The position numbers and the translations under genes were made by a program. Below the pieces are notes generated by a model that saw only the letters and a list, made by a program, of their open reading frames with translations, was not told the origin of the DNA and made no database searches. A DNA stretch of 64,000 nucleotides from Thalassobius sp. I31.1 (GTDB lineage: Bacteria > Pseudomonadota > Alphaproteobacteria > Rhodobacterales > Rhodobacteraceae), in assembly GCF_003031585.1 (NCBI RefSeq), contig NZ_PWAA01000022.1, forward strand, positions 62,001-126,000, given 5' to 3'. Positions 1-9,055 of this stretch are shown in pieces. How positions within the stretch are numbered: the stretch's first letter is position 1; each line of letters opens with the position of its first letter.

Positions 1-2046
1 TCGCATATGTGGATCACCTCTGAAGGTGTGTTCGGTATTGCGCTGGGTGTTTCGACAAAATTCGTGTTCCTCTTTGTTTTGTTCGGCGCATTGCTGGATA
101 AAGCGGGTGCGGGCAACTATTTCATCAAGATGGCTTTTGGCGCCCTTGGTCACCTGCGTGGTGGTCCGGCGAAAGCGGCTGTTGTGGGTTCTGCGGCGAC
201 CGGTCTGATTTCCGGCTCCTCCATCGCCAACGTTGTGACAACAGGCACATTCACCATTCCTCTGATGAAACGTGTTGGGTTCTCTTCCGAGAAAGCCGGC
301 GCGGTTGAAGTTGCTTCCTCTGTGAACGGTCAGATTATGCCACCTGTTATGGGGGCTGCGGCCTTCCTGATGGTGGAATACACATCAACACCGTATATCC
401 AGGTGATTACACACGCCTTCCTGCCAGCGGCTATTTCCTACATCGCGCTTGTGTACATTGTGCACCTTGAGGCGGTTAAGAAAAACATGCCAACCCTGAC
501 AGCAGAACGCGAAATCACAATGGCCCGTACCATCGTTGGTATGTTCAGCTTTTTCATCGTGTTCGCAGGCCTGTGTTACGGCACGCAATATCCGGTGGAT
601 GCGGTGACAAGCCTTGTTCCATCTGCGGCAGGTGTTGTCCTGACGGCAGTTGTTCTGGGGATCTATGTTCTGCTTCTGAAGCTTGCGGCTTCTGTGCCGG
701 ATCTGGAACCGGATGACCCCAATGCTAAAGAAGTTAAGCTTCCGATCATTGGTGAAATCTACAAAGCGGGTCTGTATTACCTTCTGCCAATTCTGGTGCT
801 GGTCTACTTCCTGATGATCAAGCAAAGCTCCCCTGGCTTGTCGGCGTTTTGGGCGACTGCACTGCTGCTGGTGATCCTGATCACTCAGCGTCCTCTGAAG
901 GAAATGTTCCGCGGTCAGAATCAGTTCGCGATTGCGTTCAAGGATGGCCTGGTTGACCTGATGCAGGGTCTGATTGACGGCGCACGCAACATGATCGGTA
1001 TCGCGCTGGCAACAGCGACAGCTGGCGTGATCGTGGGCACTGTGACCCTGACTGGTATTGGTCAGGTGATGGCGGATCTGGTTGAATTCCTGTCCGGTGG
1101 TAACCTGGTTGCCATGCTGGTGCTGGTTGGCATCCTGTCCCTGATCCTGGGTATGGGCCTGCCGACCACTGCGAACTACATTGTTGTGAGCTCTCTCATG
1201 GCGGGTGTGGTAGTAGAACTTGGCGCGCAAAACGACCTGATCGTTCCATTGATTGCGGTGCACTTGTTTGTGTTCTACTTCGGGATCATGGCGGATGTGA
1301 CGCCACCTGTGGGGCTTGCCAGCTTTGCGGCGGCGGCTGTGTCTGGTGGCGATGCGATCAAGACCGGTTTCGTTGCGTTCTTCTATTCACTGCGCACCGT
1401 GGCCTTGCCGTTTGTGTTCATCTTCAACACTGATCTGTTGTTGATTGATGTGACTTGGACGCAGGGGATACTCGTTGCCATTGTCTCGACCATAGCGATT
1501 CTTGTGTTCACTGCGGGCACAATGGGTTGGTGGCTGACCAAATCGAAGATCTACGAAAGCATTGCACTTGTGGCGATCGCATTTGTTCTCTTCCGTCCTG
1601 ACTATGTGATGAACCGCATTCAGCCCCCGTTTAACGCGGTTGAACCGGCAAATCTGGCGCAGGCTCTTGGTGAAGCAAACCCGGGTGACGAAGTTCGCAT
1701 CGTTGTACGCGGCCCCGATTTCGACACGCTCGAAAGCAAGGACGTAACCCTGGTTTTGCCAGTGGGTGACGAACCAACCGGCGAAGAACGTCTTGCAGCC
1801 TTTGGCCTGTCAACCATGGTTGAAGGCGACGCTGTGCAGCTGGAAGAACCTTTCCCGCAGACAACGTTCTCTACCAAACTGGGTGGTTTTGATTTTTACG
1901 GTGATGAAGTTGTGACCGTAGCATCCGCCAAAGCAACTGCAGAACAATCACCAAAAGAACTGGTGTTTATCCCTGCGTTGATTTTCCTGGGTCTCATCGG
2001 GATGCTGCAGCTTGCACGTTCCCGCAAAGAAGGAGAAATGGCATGA
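1..2046 (+). CDS. TRAP transporter fused permease, TAXI type (5' end outside window)
   Basis: The frame is open to the first base of the window, so the N-terminus is missing and the ATG at position 7 is internal. It is the inner-membrane part of a TRAP importer in which the small and large membrane subunits are fused; such proteins work with a periplasmic TAXI-type binding protein and an ion gradient. Hydrophobic helices fill about the first 530 visible residues, and a DctM-like GMGLPTTANY motif lies near residue 385. The last 120 residues form a soluble beta-rich tail like the C-terminal domain (DUF3394) of fused TRAP permeases, ending in one more hydrophobic helix. The substrate cannot be read from the sequence. 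The stop overlaps the next start as ATGA. Confidence 0.93.
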   Translation, partial: SHMWITSEGVFGIALGVSTKFVFLFVLFGALLDKAGAGNYFIKMAFGALGHLRGGPAKAAVVGSAATGLISGSSIANVVTTGTFTIPLMKRVGFSSEKAGAVEVASSVNGQIMPPVMGAAAFLMVEYTSTPYIQVITHAFLPAAISYIALVYIVHLEAVKKNMPTLTAEREITMARTIVGMFSFFIVFAGLCYGTQYPVDAVTSLVPSAAGVVLTAVVLGIYVLLLKLAASVPDLEPDDPNAKEVKLPIIGEIYKAGLYYLLPILVLVYFLMIKQSSPGLSAFWATALLLVILITQRPLKEMFRGQNQFAIAFKDGLVDLMQGLIDGARNMIGIALATATAGVIVGTVTLTGIGQVMADLVEFLSGGNLVAMLVLVGILSLILGMGLPTTANYIVVSSLMAGVVVELGAQNDLIVPLIAVHLFVFYFGIMADVTPPVGLASFAAAAVSGGDAIKTGFVAFFYSLRTVALPFVFIFNTDLLLIDVTWTQGILVAIVSTIAILVFTAGTMGWWLTKSKIYESIALVAIAFVLFRPDYVMNRIQPPFNAVEPANLAQALGEANPGDEVRIVVRGPDFDTLESKDVTLVLPVGDEPTGEERLAAFGLSTMVEGDAVQLEEPFPQTTFSTKLGGFDFYGDEVVTVASAKATAEQSPKELVFIPALIFLGLIGMLQLARSRKEGEMA

Positions 2047-2477
2047 GTGGTTCCGTACTCTGCGCTGTAGACGTCAGCCTGCCGGCTGTGGATACAGTGG
2101 TTCTGCAAAAGGCTGCAAAGCTTGCCGCAATGGAAGGCGCGACACTTGATGTGATCACCGTCATTCCGGATTTCGGCATGAGCGTGGTAGGGTCTTTCTT
2201 TGACAAGACCCATACCGACCAGGCCATGGAAGAAGCCAAAGCGGCGCTGAACACCCTTTGCACGGATGTGCTGGGGCGGGAGGCAAACGCCAAGGTGCGT
2301 CACCTGGTGGCCGTTGGCACAGCCTATGAAGAAATCCTGAAAACCTCCGTTGCAGCTGGCAGTGAGCTGATCGTGATCGGGGCGCATAAGCCGGATTTCA
2401 AAGACTATCTGCTTGGCCCCAACGCTGCCCGCGTTGCACGCCATGCCACGGTTTCTGTGCATATCGTGCGCAGTTAA
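2043..2477 (+). CDS. Universal stress protein (UspA family), TRAP-linked
   Basis: A 144-residue cytoplasmic UspA-fold protein. It starts with the usual beta strand ending in a conserved Asp (CAVDVS). Near residues 112-133 it has the nucleotide-binding pattern VIGAHKPDFKDYLLGPNAARVARHA, cited here only by its G-x2-K-x7-LG-x-NA layout, which matches ATP-binding members. The start codon overlaps the permease stop by four bases and AAGGAG lies just upstream inside the permease gene, so the two are translationally coupled. A USP next to a TRAP system is known from TeaD of Halomonas, which modulates TeaABC transport; a similar role here is inference. Confidence 0.93.
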   Translation: MSGSVLCAVDVSLPAVDTVVLQKAAKLAAMEGATLDVITVIPDFGMSVVGSFFDKTHTDQAMEEAKAALNTLCTDVLGREANAKVRHLVAVGTAYEEILKTSVAAGSELIVIGAHKPDFKDYLLGPNAARVARHATVSVHIVRS

Positions 2478-2501
2478 GCCGCTAAGAAAATAAGACACCA
2501 G

Positions 2502-2533
2502 ACGGCGCGGGAATATCTCGCGCCGTTTGCGTT
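2502..2533 (+). terminator. Rho-independent terminator after the TRAP-USP genes
   Basis: A perfect 8-bp stem (ACGGCGCG with CGCGCCGT) and a 9-base loop, followed by TTTGCGTTT. It lies 25 bases after the usp stop. Confidence 0.75.
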
Positions 2534-2611
2534 TCGGCCCCATTTTTCCCATTCAATGCAGGGCGGATCAGATCATTCGTCTGTGTGTTGTCCGGCAGCA
2601 GCCCAAACTTT

Positions 2612-2938
2612 CTACGACTTGTGTTCAAGTCGGCCGGGTTGTGTCCGCGGGCGAAAGCTTCCCGATCTGTTGTAGGTTTTCAGCCCCTGCGCAACTTCTT
2701 CGATTTGTGCGCGCCTTTCCCTGGCGTCTCTGAAACCTCTGCGCGCAGCATCAAGCAAGTGCAGGTTCCGGCGCGCTTGCTTTCGCAGTTCACGTAAGGT
2801 TGCCAGATCATTTTTCTGAACAGGTAGCCTCTGTATCAGTTCTTCTGTCTGTATCACGAGAGATGGCAGATCGCTGAGGTTGCCCGCGATCAGAGAGGCC
2901 CGCGTGTTTGCTAAAGCCATGGGTGTGTGTTTCGACAT
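2612..2938 (-). CDS. FlgN-like flagellar protein (putative export chaperone)
   Basis: A 108-residue, highly charged, helical protein. The middle and C-terminal part (LRELRKQARRN, LLDAARRG, then a coil ending in LKTYNRSG) resembles the alphaproteobacterial FlgN-like family, the secretion chaperones for hook-associated proteins. Its gene begins one base after the stop of the flgJ-like gene, so the two form an operon running away from fliK. FlgN proteins diverge strongly and the assignment rests on pattern and context. It could be another small flagellar accessory protein. Confidence 0.6.
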   Translation of the reverse strand: MSKHTPMALANTRASLIAGNLSDLPSLVIQTEELIQRLPVQKNDLATLRELRKQARRNLHLLDAARRGFRDARERRAQIEEVAQGLKTYNRSGSFRPRTQPGRLEHKS

Positions 2939-2939
2939 A

Positions 2940-3230
2940 TTACTGTTCCTTCAGGGCTTCAAACAAGCTTTGTGCAAGGCCGATCCCACCCTGCCTGACC
3001 ATCTCACTGGCCTGCGCATCGCGCAGAAAAGAACTGAACTGATCTTCGCCAATCCCGCCGCCAAAGCTTTCGCGGGTTTCGCCCAGCCCGGCAGCCTTCA
3101 GCATTTCAGAAAGAAAGCTTGCTTCCAGTTTCTGCGCAACCTCCCAAAGGGGATCATTCTCAGGTGTTGGCTGGGGAGAGGCACGCGATTGCAATGGGTT
3201 AGAGGATGGTGAGATGTTCACTTCGGTCAT
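2940..3230 (-). CDS. flgJ: FlgJ-like rod-binding protein (no muramidase domain)
   Basis: A 96-residue protein with only the rod-binding half of FlgJ: LWEVAQKLEASFLSEMLKAAG followed by GGGIGEDQFSSFLRDAQA, cited as pieces of the typical 'AaxFExxFlxxmLkamr ... G' rod-binding pattern. The peptidoglycan-cleaving domain of enterobacterial FlgJ is absent, as is usual in alphaproteobacteria, where a separate lytic enzyme opens the wall. It would help polymerise the rod in the periplasm. It is first in a two-gene minus-strand operon and diverges from fliK across a 111-bp spacer. Confidence 0.85.
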   Translation of the reverse strand: MTEVNISPSSNPLQSRASPQPTPENDPLWEVAQKLEASFLSEMLKAAGLGETRESFGGGIGEDQFSSFLRDAQASEMVRQGGIGLAQSLFEALKEQ

Positions 3231-3266
3231 CAGAATTTCTTTCCAATTGAAGATAGTTTTTCTGTT

Positions 3267-3295
3267 TTACCTCTGTTTGGTAAAGAAACTGGTAA
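3267..3295. repeat. Three GGTAA half-sites spaced by 7 bp between flgJ and fliK
   Basis: The motif reads TTACC (3267-3271), 7 bases, GGTAA (3279-3283), 7 bases, GGTAA (3291-3295). The first two form an inverted pair and the last two a direct pair. They sit in the divergent flagellar promoter region, where a shared operator would be expected. They do not match the TTAA-N7-TTAA CtrA box, because the period is 12 rather than 11. Confidence 0.35.
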
Positions 3296-3341
3296 CTCCT
3301 GTCGGGGCATAAATCTGCAACGGAAGCAATCCGGGTGATCC

Positions 3342-5099
3342 ATGCAGAATGCAATAAACGCAGATACAATTTTGAAAGTCGTGCCGCAGAAAACTGCGAC
3401 AGGTAGTCCAGCTGTTCCAGGTGCGCAGGCTGAGGCGGAAAGCGAAGGGTCGGGTGAATTTGAAGGCGTCTTTCTTGGTGAAGACCTGGATACTCGTGCG
3501 GAAGACGTGCCTGAGACTGCGTTGATGCAGGTTTTACCTCCTGAAGACAAAGCGCCCATTGCAATGCCAGAGAGGCTGATTTCTGTAGCGGCCAGTGAGG
3601 GCGGGCATACGTTGACAGATCAGGAACATGATCTGGTTGTGCGCAGTTCGCAGCTTGACACCGGGGTACTGCCGGGTTCGTTGAATCTGCGGGAAGCGGA
3701 ACCCCGAGGCGGCGTTATTACGCAGCTCCCGCCGGACGTGCCAGGAGGGCCTGCGATGTCGTCCGGAACAGAACGTGGTAAGCAGGCCTTGATATCCGCG
3801 GAAGCGATATCAGCGCAGAAGGACCAGACGGTTATACCAGAAGGTAACAGATCAGAGGGCAAAACAGATGCATTACCCACGCCCTCCCCCGGATGGGGCG
3901 ATGAGGGCAGGGGCACGCAGCAGACAACGTCTGATTCACGTGTGCCATTCAGTGAGGCAATGCAATTAGCCGGTATTCGCAGGCAGCCTGTTGAAGATGC
4001 GGCGCAAAATGGAGTGCCTGGCCGTGCGCATGAAACTCATAGCGCGGCTATATGGTCGGGCAGAGATACGTTGAAGAATCCCCCTCCTGTCCGGCACTCG
4101 TTACCGGAGGTCGCAATACCTCTGACCACCAGGCAGGGTATAGCAGAAACGCGCAAAAGCCCGGATGCAAACACTGCTGTCAGGTCGGCTATAGTGAGAA
4201 CTGACCCGGATAGGGCTGAAGGTCTGACGCAAGCCACCACAGCACATTCCAGCCCGGCGGTCCGTGAATCGGTTTCAGGACAAACTGCACCGAAGGCGGA
4301 AACTGCGTCTCTTGCTGCGAATGGAAATCCGGGCACGGCAGCTTCGGAGCCTGTAAGTTTGCACAGGTCTCTGGCTGCGGATGCGCCAGAGAAAAGGCCA
4401 GTTGAAATGCGGTCAGGAACATCGAATGACGCAGGTAAATTATGGTCGCTTGTTGTGGGGGGGACAGAGAGGTTTGCAAGCACCCGGACTGGCCCCGTTC
4501 CCCAACCTGAACCAGTTATGACGGGTCAGGCTGTGGCGCCGGCCCTGGTTCTGGAGCCCGCATTCGCATCTGTTGAGATGACCACAGCGAATGATGAAAT
4601 GGCGGTTGCCGGAGGTGAACAGGTGGGAACCTCTCGTGGCGCGACACCCGCCAGCATCACAACCCTGCCTCAGCAGGATGGTACGGCACAATTTGCGCGG
4701 ATCTCGCAGCAGTTGATGGAAGTGGCTGTACGCCATTCTGACGGGCCAGTTGAACTGATGCTGTCACCAGAGGAACTTGGTCGGGTCAGGATGAATTTCC
4801 TCCTTCAGGACGGTGCACTGACTGTAACGGTTGCGGCGGAACGCGGTGAAACTCTGGCGTTGATCCGCAGGAATATTGATATTCTTCTGCAGGACTTTCA
4901 GGATGTCGGGCTTTCGGGGGTGAACCTGGAATTTGTGGAACAGGATCCAGGTGGTCAGCAGGATGGCTTCAGCGACGCGCGTGGTGAAACCCCTGACAAC
5001 CAGAGTGACGCGTTGCCGGTCGCTGACACCGAGAAACAATCACCTGTCAGAATTAATGCGATGACCGGGGCCAGAACGGGCCTTGATCTCAGACTATAA
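3342..5099 (+). CDS. fliK: Flagellar hook-length control protein FliK
   Basis: A 585-residue secreted ruler protein that stops hook growth and switches the export apparatus to filament substrates. Residues 1-450 are low-complexity and rich in Pro, Ser, Thr, Gln and Glu, as expected of the unstructured ruler. The conserved C-terminal domain (about 460-540) contains the family pattern VELMLSPEELGRVRM and a following 'LTVTVAAERGETLALIRRN' block ending in a hydrophobic LQ-D-x5-GL motif. Length is in the usual range. The gene is followed 12 bases later by flgD. The Shine-Dalgarno sequence is weak, so the start may be slightly different. Confidence 0.92.
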   Translation: MQNAINADTILKVVPQKTATGSPAVPGAQAEAESEGSGEFEGVFLGEDLDTRAEDVPETALMQVLPPEDKAPIAMPERLISVAASEGGHTLTDQEHDLVVRSSQLDTGVLPGSLNLREAEPRGGVITQLPPDVPGGPAMSSGTERGKQALISAEAISAQKDQTVIPEGNRSEGKTDALPTPSPGWGDEGRGTQQTTSDSRVPFSEAMQLAGIRRQPVEDAAQNGVPGRAHETHSAAIWSGRDTLKNPPPVRHSLPEVAIPLTTRQGIAETRKSPDANTAVRSAIVRTDPDRAEGLTQATTAHSSPAVRESVSGQTAPKAETASLAANGNPGTAASEPVSLHRSLAADAPEKRPVEMRSGTSNDAGKLWSLVVGGTERFASTRTGPVPQPEPVMTGQAVAPALVLEPAFASVEMTTANDEMAVAGGEQVGTSRGATPASITTLPQQDGTAQFARISQQLMEVAVRHSDGPVELMLSPEELGRVRMNFLLQDGALTVTVAAERGETLALIRRNIDILLQDFQDVGLSGVNLEFVEQDPGGQQDGFSDARGETPDNQSDALPVADTEKQSPVRINAMTGARTGLDLRL

Positions 5100-5111
5100 A
5101 GGAATAGTGAA

Positions 5112-5774
5112 ATGCAGGTTACTCAGGCTTCCGGCAATAATGCGACGGGTCAATCCCAAAATCAGACAAGTTCGAATGCTGCAATCAGTTCGGATTTTGA
5201 TACATTTCTGAAGATGCTTACGGCACAAATTCAGAATCAGGACCCATTGAACCCGATTGAATCTGAAGATTACGCGGTTCAGTTGGCGACATTTTCCAGT
5301 GTGGAACAACAGGTGCTGACCAACGATCTTCTGGCGGCGCTTGGCACACAATTCGGATCTATGGGGCTATCACAAATGGCGGGGTGGATCGGAATGGAAG
5401 CAAGGGCAGCAGCGCCAGTGCTGTTCGACGGAACGCCCATTGAAGTGTCCCCCAATCCCGCCGTCGGAGCCGACAATGTAGAGCTGGTTGTCCGGGATGA
5501 AGAGGGCAATGTCGTGCATCGCGAACAGATCCCAAAATCGACGGAAAGCTTTGACTGGGCTGGTGTTGGGACCGATGGCACACCTTTGCCCAATGGGGTT
5601 TACAACTTTTCGGTTGAAAGCTTTCTGAATGGGGAAAGCCTGATTGAAACCCCTGCCGAAGTATACGCGGAAGTGGTTGAGGTACGCGGTGTTGACGGGC
5701 AATCGGTTGCCGTGCTGAAGGGCGGAGCGCTGGTGAGCATTGACGCGGTTTCGGCGCTCCGCAGTCCTGGTTAA
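5112..5774 (+). CDS. flgD: Flagellar hook-capping protein FlgD
   Basis: A 220-residue scaffolding protein that caps the growing hook and is discarded when the hook is finished. The signature N-terminal block is present (FLKMLTAQIQNQDPLNP near residues 36-52, then YAVQLATFSSVEQQ). After it comes the FlgD Ig-like/tudor region with the typical DGTPLPNGVYNF turn near 158-169. It directly follows fliK on the same strand and probably shares its transcript. Its 3' end overlaps the convergent ubiB gene by four bases, with no visible terminator between them. Confidence 0.95.
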   Translation: MQVTQASGNNATGQSQNQTSSNAAISSDFDTFLKMLTAQIQNQDPLNPIESEDYAVQLATFSSVEQQVLTNDLLAALGTQFGSMGLSQMAGWIGMEARAAAPVLFDGTPIEVSPNPAVGADNVELVVRDEEGNVVHREQIPKSTESFDWAGVGTDGTPLPNGVYNFSVESFLNGESLIETPAEVYAEVVEVRGVDGQSVAVLKGGALVSIDAVSALRSPG

Positions 5775-7303
5775 CCCAGATAAATTCCTGTTGCATAGCC
5801 GATGGCCAGCAACAGGGTGCCGCCAGAAAGCCATGCGATCCAGCGCAATGGTGATGGCCCCGGCGCAGGTGGTGGCGTTTGGCTGTATTGCATTAACGCA
5901 GCCTCTGCGATTTGCGGCAGGCGTGGGCCGAAGCGCCCCAAAACCTTTACAGTGCGGACCAGATCACTAATTACGGCCCGCGGACCAATGCTGTCTTTGA
6001 TGTAACTTTCGACAATTGGTTTCGCGACGTCCCAGATATTCATCTGCGGATCCAGGGAGCGCGCAACCCCTTCTACAACAACCATGGTGCGTTGCAGAAG
6101 GATCAGTTCTGTCCGGGTTTCCATGCCGAAACGTTCAGTAACCTCAAACAGATAGCTAAGCAGAGACCCCATTGAAATACCGCTGGCGTCGACGCCGAAA
6201 ATGGGTTCGCCAACAGCGCGCAGGGCACGGGCAAATTCATCGACATCCTGATGGGCGGGAACGTAGCCGGCTTCAAAATGGACTTCTGCAACACGCCTGT
6301 AATCACGCTTGATGAACCCATAAAGAATTTCCGCGTAAACCCGGCGGGTATATTCATCAATCTGCCCCATGATCCCGAAATCATAGGCAATGATATTCCC
6401 GTTTGCTGCGACCTTCAGGTTGCCCTGGTGCATATCCGCATGGAAGAAGCCATCACGCAATGCATGGGACAGGAAAAGTTGCAGCACACGCGCGGCCAGT
6501 TCCGGACGGTTGTGTCCGGCTGCGTCCAGGGCGTCATTGTCGCCCATGCCAGAACCCTCTGCCCAGTCGAGGGTCATCACCCGACGGCCAGACAGATGCC
6601 AGCGAATTCCGGGAACCTGAAAACCGGTGTCGTTCATCGTATTGGCGGAAAACTCTGACGCTGAGGCACTTTCAAGGCGCAGATCCAGTTCACCCAGCAC
6701 CACACCTTCAAAATGGGCGATCACATCATGGGGGTGCAGGCGGCGTGAGGCCGGAGACAGAAATTCAACAACGGATGCCGCAAAGTAAAACGCATCAATA
6801 TCTTTGCGGAAGGCGCGTTCAACATCTGGTCGCAGAACTTTCACTGCAACCTCTTCGCCAGTCTCACGCAGCCGGGCTTTGTGTACCTGTGCGATGGAAG
6901 CCGCCGCGACGGGTTCGCTGAGTTCCGAGAACATCTCATCCACCGGACGACCAAGTTCATCTTCGATGCATTTCCGGGCGACTTCAGACGAAAATGCAGG
7001 CAGCTGGTCCTGAAGAACGCGCAATTGAGTGGCCAGTTCATCGCCGACCACGTCCGGGCGGGTCGACAGAACCTGACCAAATTTGATGTAAGCGGGACCA
7101 AGCGCTGTCAGGGCACGTGTGACCGGTGGCATGTCCAGGTCACCTTTGACGCCCAGCCATTGAACAGGCCAGGCAAAGGCGCGGGCAACAATGCGCAAAG
7201 GCGCGGGCGCGTCCATCGCATCCAGCACAACTTTCATCGCGCCGGTACGTTCAAGCGTGGCGCCGGTGCGGATCAGGCGCCAGATATTATGGGGACCACG
7301 CAT
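5771..7303 (-). CDS. ubiB: UbiB-type atypical kinase for ubiquinone synthesis
   Basis: A 510-residue ADCK/ABC1-family protein needed for ubiquinone biosynthesis; current work treats UbiB as an atypical kinase/ATPase that helps extract lipid intermediates from the membrane. The family KxGQ motif appears as YIKFGQVLSTRPD near residue 72. The catalytic loop is FFHADMHQGN and the metal-binding triplet is DFG (YDFGIMG). A hydrophobic tail in the last 25 residues is the expected membrane anchor. It starts immediately after the ubiE stop, so ubiE-ubiB is an operon, the usual arrangement in alphaproteobacteria. Confidence 0.95.
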   Translation of the reverse strand: MRGPHNIWRLIRTGATLERTGAMKVVLDAMDAPAPLRIVARAFAWPVQWLGVKGDLDMPPVTRALTALGPAYIKFGQVLSTRPDVVGDELATQLRVLQDQLPAFSSEVARKCIEDELGRPVDEMFSELSEPVAAASIAQVHKARLRETGEEVAVKVLRPDVERAFRKDIDAFYFAASVVEFLSPASRRLHPHDVIAHFEGVVLGELDLRLESASASEFSANTMNDTGFQVPGIRWHLSGRRVMTLDWAEGSGMGDNDALDAAGHNRPELAARVLQLFLSHALRDGFFHADMHQGNLKVAANGNIIAYDFGIMGQIDEYTRRVYAEILYGFIKRDYRRVAEVHFEAGYVPAHQDVDEFARALRAVGEPIFGVDASGISMGSLLSYLFEVTERFGMETRTELILLQRTMVVVEGVARSLDPQMNIWDVAKPIVESYIKDSIGPRAVISDLVRTVKVLGRFGPRLPQIAEAALMQYSQTPPPAPGPSPLRWIAWLSGGTLLLAIGYATGIYLG

Positions 7304-8074
7304 TTAAATCTTCCAGCCGGAATGCAGGGCTGCGATGCCCATAGACAGATTGCGGTATTTCACCTGATCAAATCCGGCCTCGCGGATCATATCGGCAAAG
7401 ACGTCCTGTTGCGGGAATTTGCGAATGGATTCGACAAGATACTGATAGCTGTCGGCATCCCCGGCAATCATCTGGCCCATCTTCGGGATGACATTGAAGG
7501 AATACAGATCATAGGCTTTCTGCATCATATCATTTGGGATCTGGCTGAATTCCAGAACCATCAGGCGGCCACCGGGGCGCAGCACACGGTAAGCTTCGCG
7601 CAGGGCATCAGGAATGCGGGTGACATTCCGGATGCCAAATGAAATCGTGTAAACGTCAAAGGTGTTGCTTTCAAACGGCAGAGCCATCGCATCGCCCACA
7701 ACCCAGTCCAGACTGTCTGCCATGGTGCCTGCTTCGGCGCGCTGACTGCCTTCAACCAGCATGCTTTCGGTCATATCGCAGACAGTCGCATGGCCAGAAC
7801 CAGCGCGTTTCAGGAAGCGAAATGAAATATCACCAGTGCCGCCTGCAACATCCAGCAGGCGTTGCCCCGGGCGCGGCGCAAGCCAGTCCATCATCGCATC
7901 TTTCCAGACCCGGTGGATGCCCATGGACATCGCATCATTCATGACATCGTATTTCGAGGCGACATTGGTAAACACCCCATGCACCATCCCGGCCTTTTCG
8001 GTCTCGTTTACGGTCTGAAATCCGAAATGTGTGGTTTTGTCAGTCATGCGTGCAGTCCCGGGCTTGTCGTCCAT
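7304..8074 (-). CDS. ubiE: Ubiquinone/menaquinone C-methyltransferase UbiE
   Basis: A 256-residue SAM-dependent methyltransferase that C-methylates the demethoxyubiquinol intermediate. The SAM site [13 protein letters not shown] lies near residues 73-85, and the family ends with [21 protein letters not shown] and the ALHSGWKI C-terminus. I chose the ATG at 8074 because GAGGG lies nine bases upstream; the internal Met at 8047 begins the conserved TDKTTHFGF segment but lacks a ribosome site. It is transcribed with ubiB and divergently from mutM across 66 bp. Confidence 0.95.
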   Translation of the reverse strand: MDDKPGTARMTDKTTHFGFQTVNETEKAGMVHGVFTNVASKYDVMNDAMSMGIHRVWKDAMMDWLAPRPGQRLLDVAGGTGDISFRFLKRAGSGHATVCDMTESMLVEGSQRAEAGTMADSLDWVVGDAMALPFESNTFDVYTISFGIRNVTRIPDALREAYRVLRPGGRLMVLEFSQIPNDMMQKAYDLYSFNVIPKMGQMIAGDADSYQYLVESIRKFPQQDVFADMIREAGFDQVKYRNLSMGIAALHSGWKI

Positions 8075-8140
8075 CTGTTCACACCCTCATATAAGGCATG
8101 ACCCGCGCATACAATGCGCTGCTTTTACACAGGAGCAGAT

Positions 8141-8992
8141 ATGCCTGAATTACCCGAAGTGGAAACCGTGCGCCGGGGGCTGTTGCCCGCGATGGAAGGT
8201 GAAGTGATTGAACAGGCTGAGGTGCGTCGGGATGGGCTGCGCTGGAAGTTTCCCGAAAACATGGCCGCGCGACTGACCGGTGCGCGGGTTAATGCGCTGC
8301 GGCGGCGGTCGAAGTATATTCTGGCGGATCTGGATACAGATGAAACCCTGATCATTCATCTGGGCATGTCCGGACGCATGCAGGTGTCTGGTGTGAAGAT
8401 TGGTGATTTCTTCCATGATCACCAGGAACAGCAGAAGCATGACCACGTGGTGCTGCACATGTCTGGCGGCGGGCGGGTGACGTTCAATGATGCACGGCGC
8501 TTCGGCGCGATGGATCTGGCAGCGACTGACAGTGTTCAGAAACATAAGATGCTGGCCGGTCTGGGGCCGGAGCCTTTGGGCAACGACTTTCATGAAGATC
8601 TGCTGAAAGAGAAATTCAGCGGGCGCAAAACACCGGTGAAATCGGCGCTGCTTGATCAGAAAATCGTCGCGGGACTCGGCAATATTTACGTTTGTGAAGT
8701 GCTGAACCGGGTCGGCATTGTGCCCACAAGGCCGGTTGGAAAAATTGACGCTGCGGAAATTTCTACCCTGGTACCCGCGATCAGAGAGGTTCTGTCAGAG
8801 GCGATTGAGGCCGGGGGATCGTCCCTGAAGGATTACCGGCAGGCAGATGGGGAACTTGGTTATTTTCAACACTCTTTTAAGGTTTATGGCCGTGAAGGCG
8901 AGGCCTGCCAGACGTCCGGTTGCGGCGGTGAAATCAGCCGAATCACGCAATCCGGACGCTCAACTTTCTTCTGTGCGCAATGCCAAAGATAG
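8141..8992 (+). CDS. mutM: Formamidopyrimidine-DNA glycosylase (Fpg/MutM)
   Basis: A 283-residue base-excision repair enzyme that removes 8-oxoguanine and formamidopyrimidines and cuts the resulting abasic site. The start at 8141 is fixed by biology: Met is removed and Pro2 (PELPEVE) is the nucleophile; an AGGAG lies eight bases upstream. The helix-two-turn-helix ([20 protein letters not shown]) lies near 155-175. The C-terminal zinc finger has ligands spaced C-x4-C and C-x2-C rather than C-x2-C twice, a variant I know from relatives in this order. It opens the block leading to dnaA. Confidence 0.97.
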   Translation: MPELPEVETVRRGLLPAMEGEVIEQAEVRRDGLRWKFPENMAARLTGARVNALRRRSKYILADLDTDETLIIHLGMSGRMQVSGVKIGDFFHDHQEQQKHDHVVLHMSGGGRVTFNDARRFGAMDLAATDSVQKHKMLAGLGPEPLGNDFHEDLLKEKFSGRKTPVKSALLDQKIVAGLGNIYVCEVLNRVGIVPTRPVGKIDAAEISTLVPAIREVLSEAIEAGGSSLKDYRQADGELGYFQHSFKVYGREGEACQTSGCGGEISRITQSGRSTFFCAQCQR

Positions 8993-9055
8993 CTTGATCC
9001 GGGGGCAGGCTTTGGTAAGGCTGCATCCTGACCAGAGGCAACAGATGAGAAAACC

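Noticed and set aside
385-1263. A 292-codon minus-strand frame inside the TRAP permease
   Set aside because: It is the shadow of a membrane-protein gene: His/Gln-rich, with no start signal and no domain.
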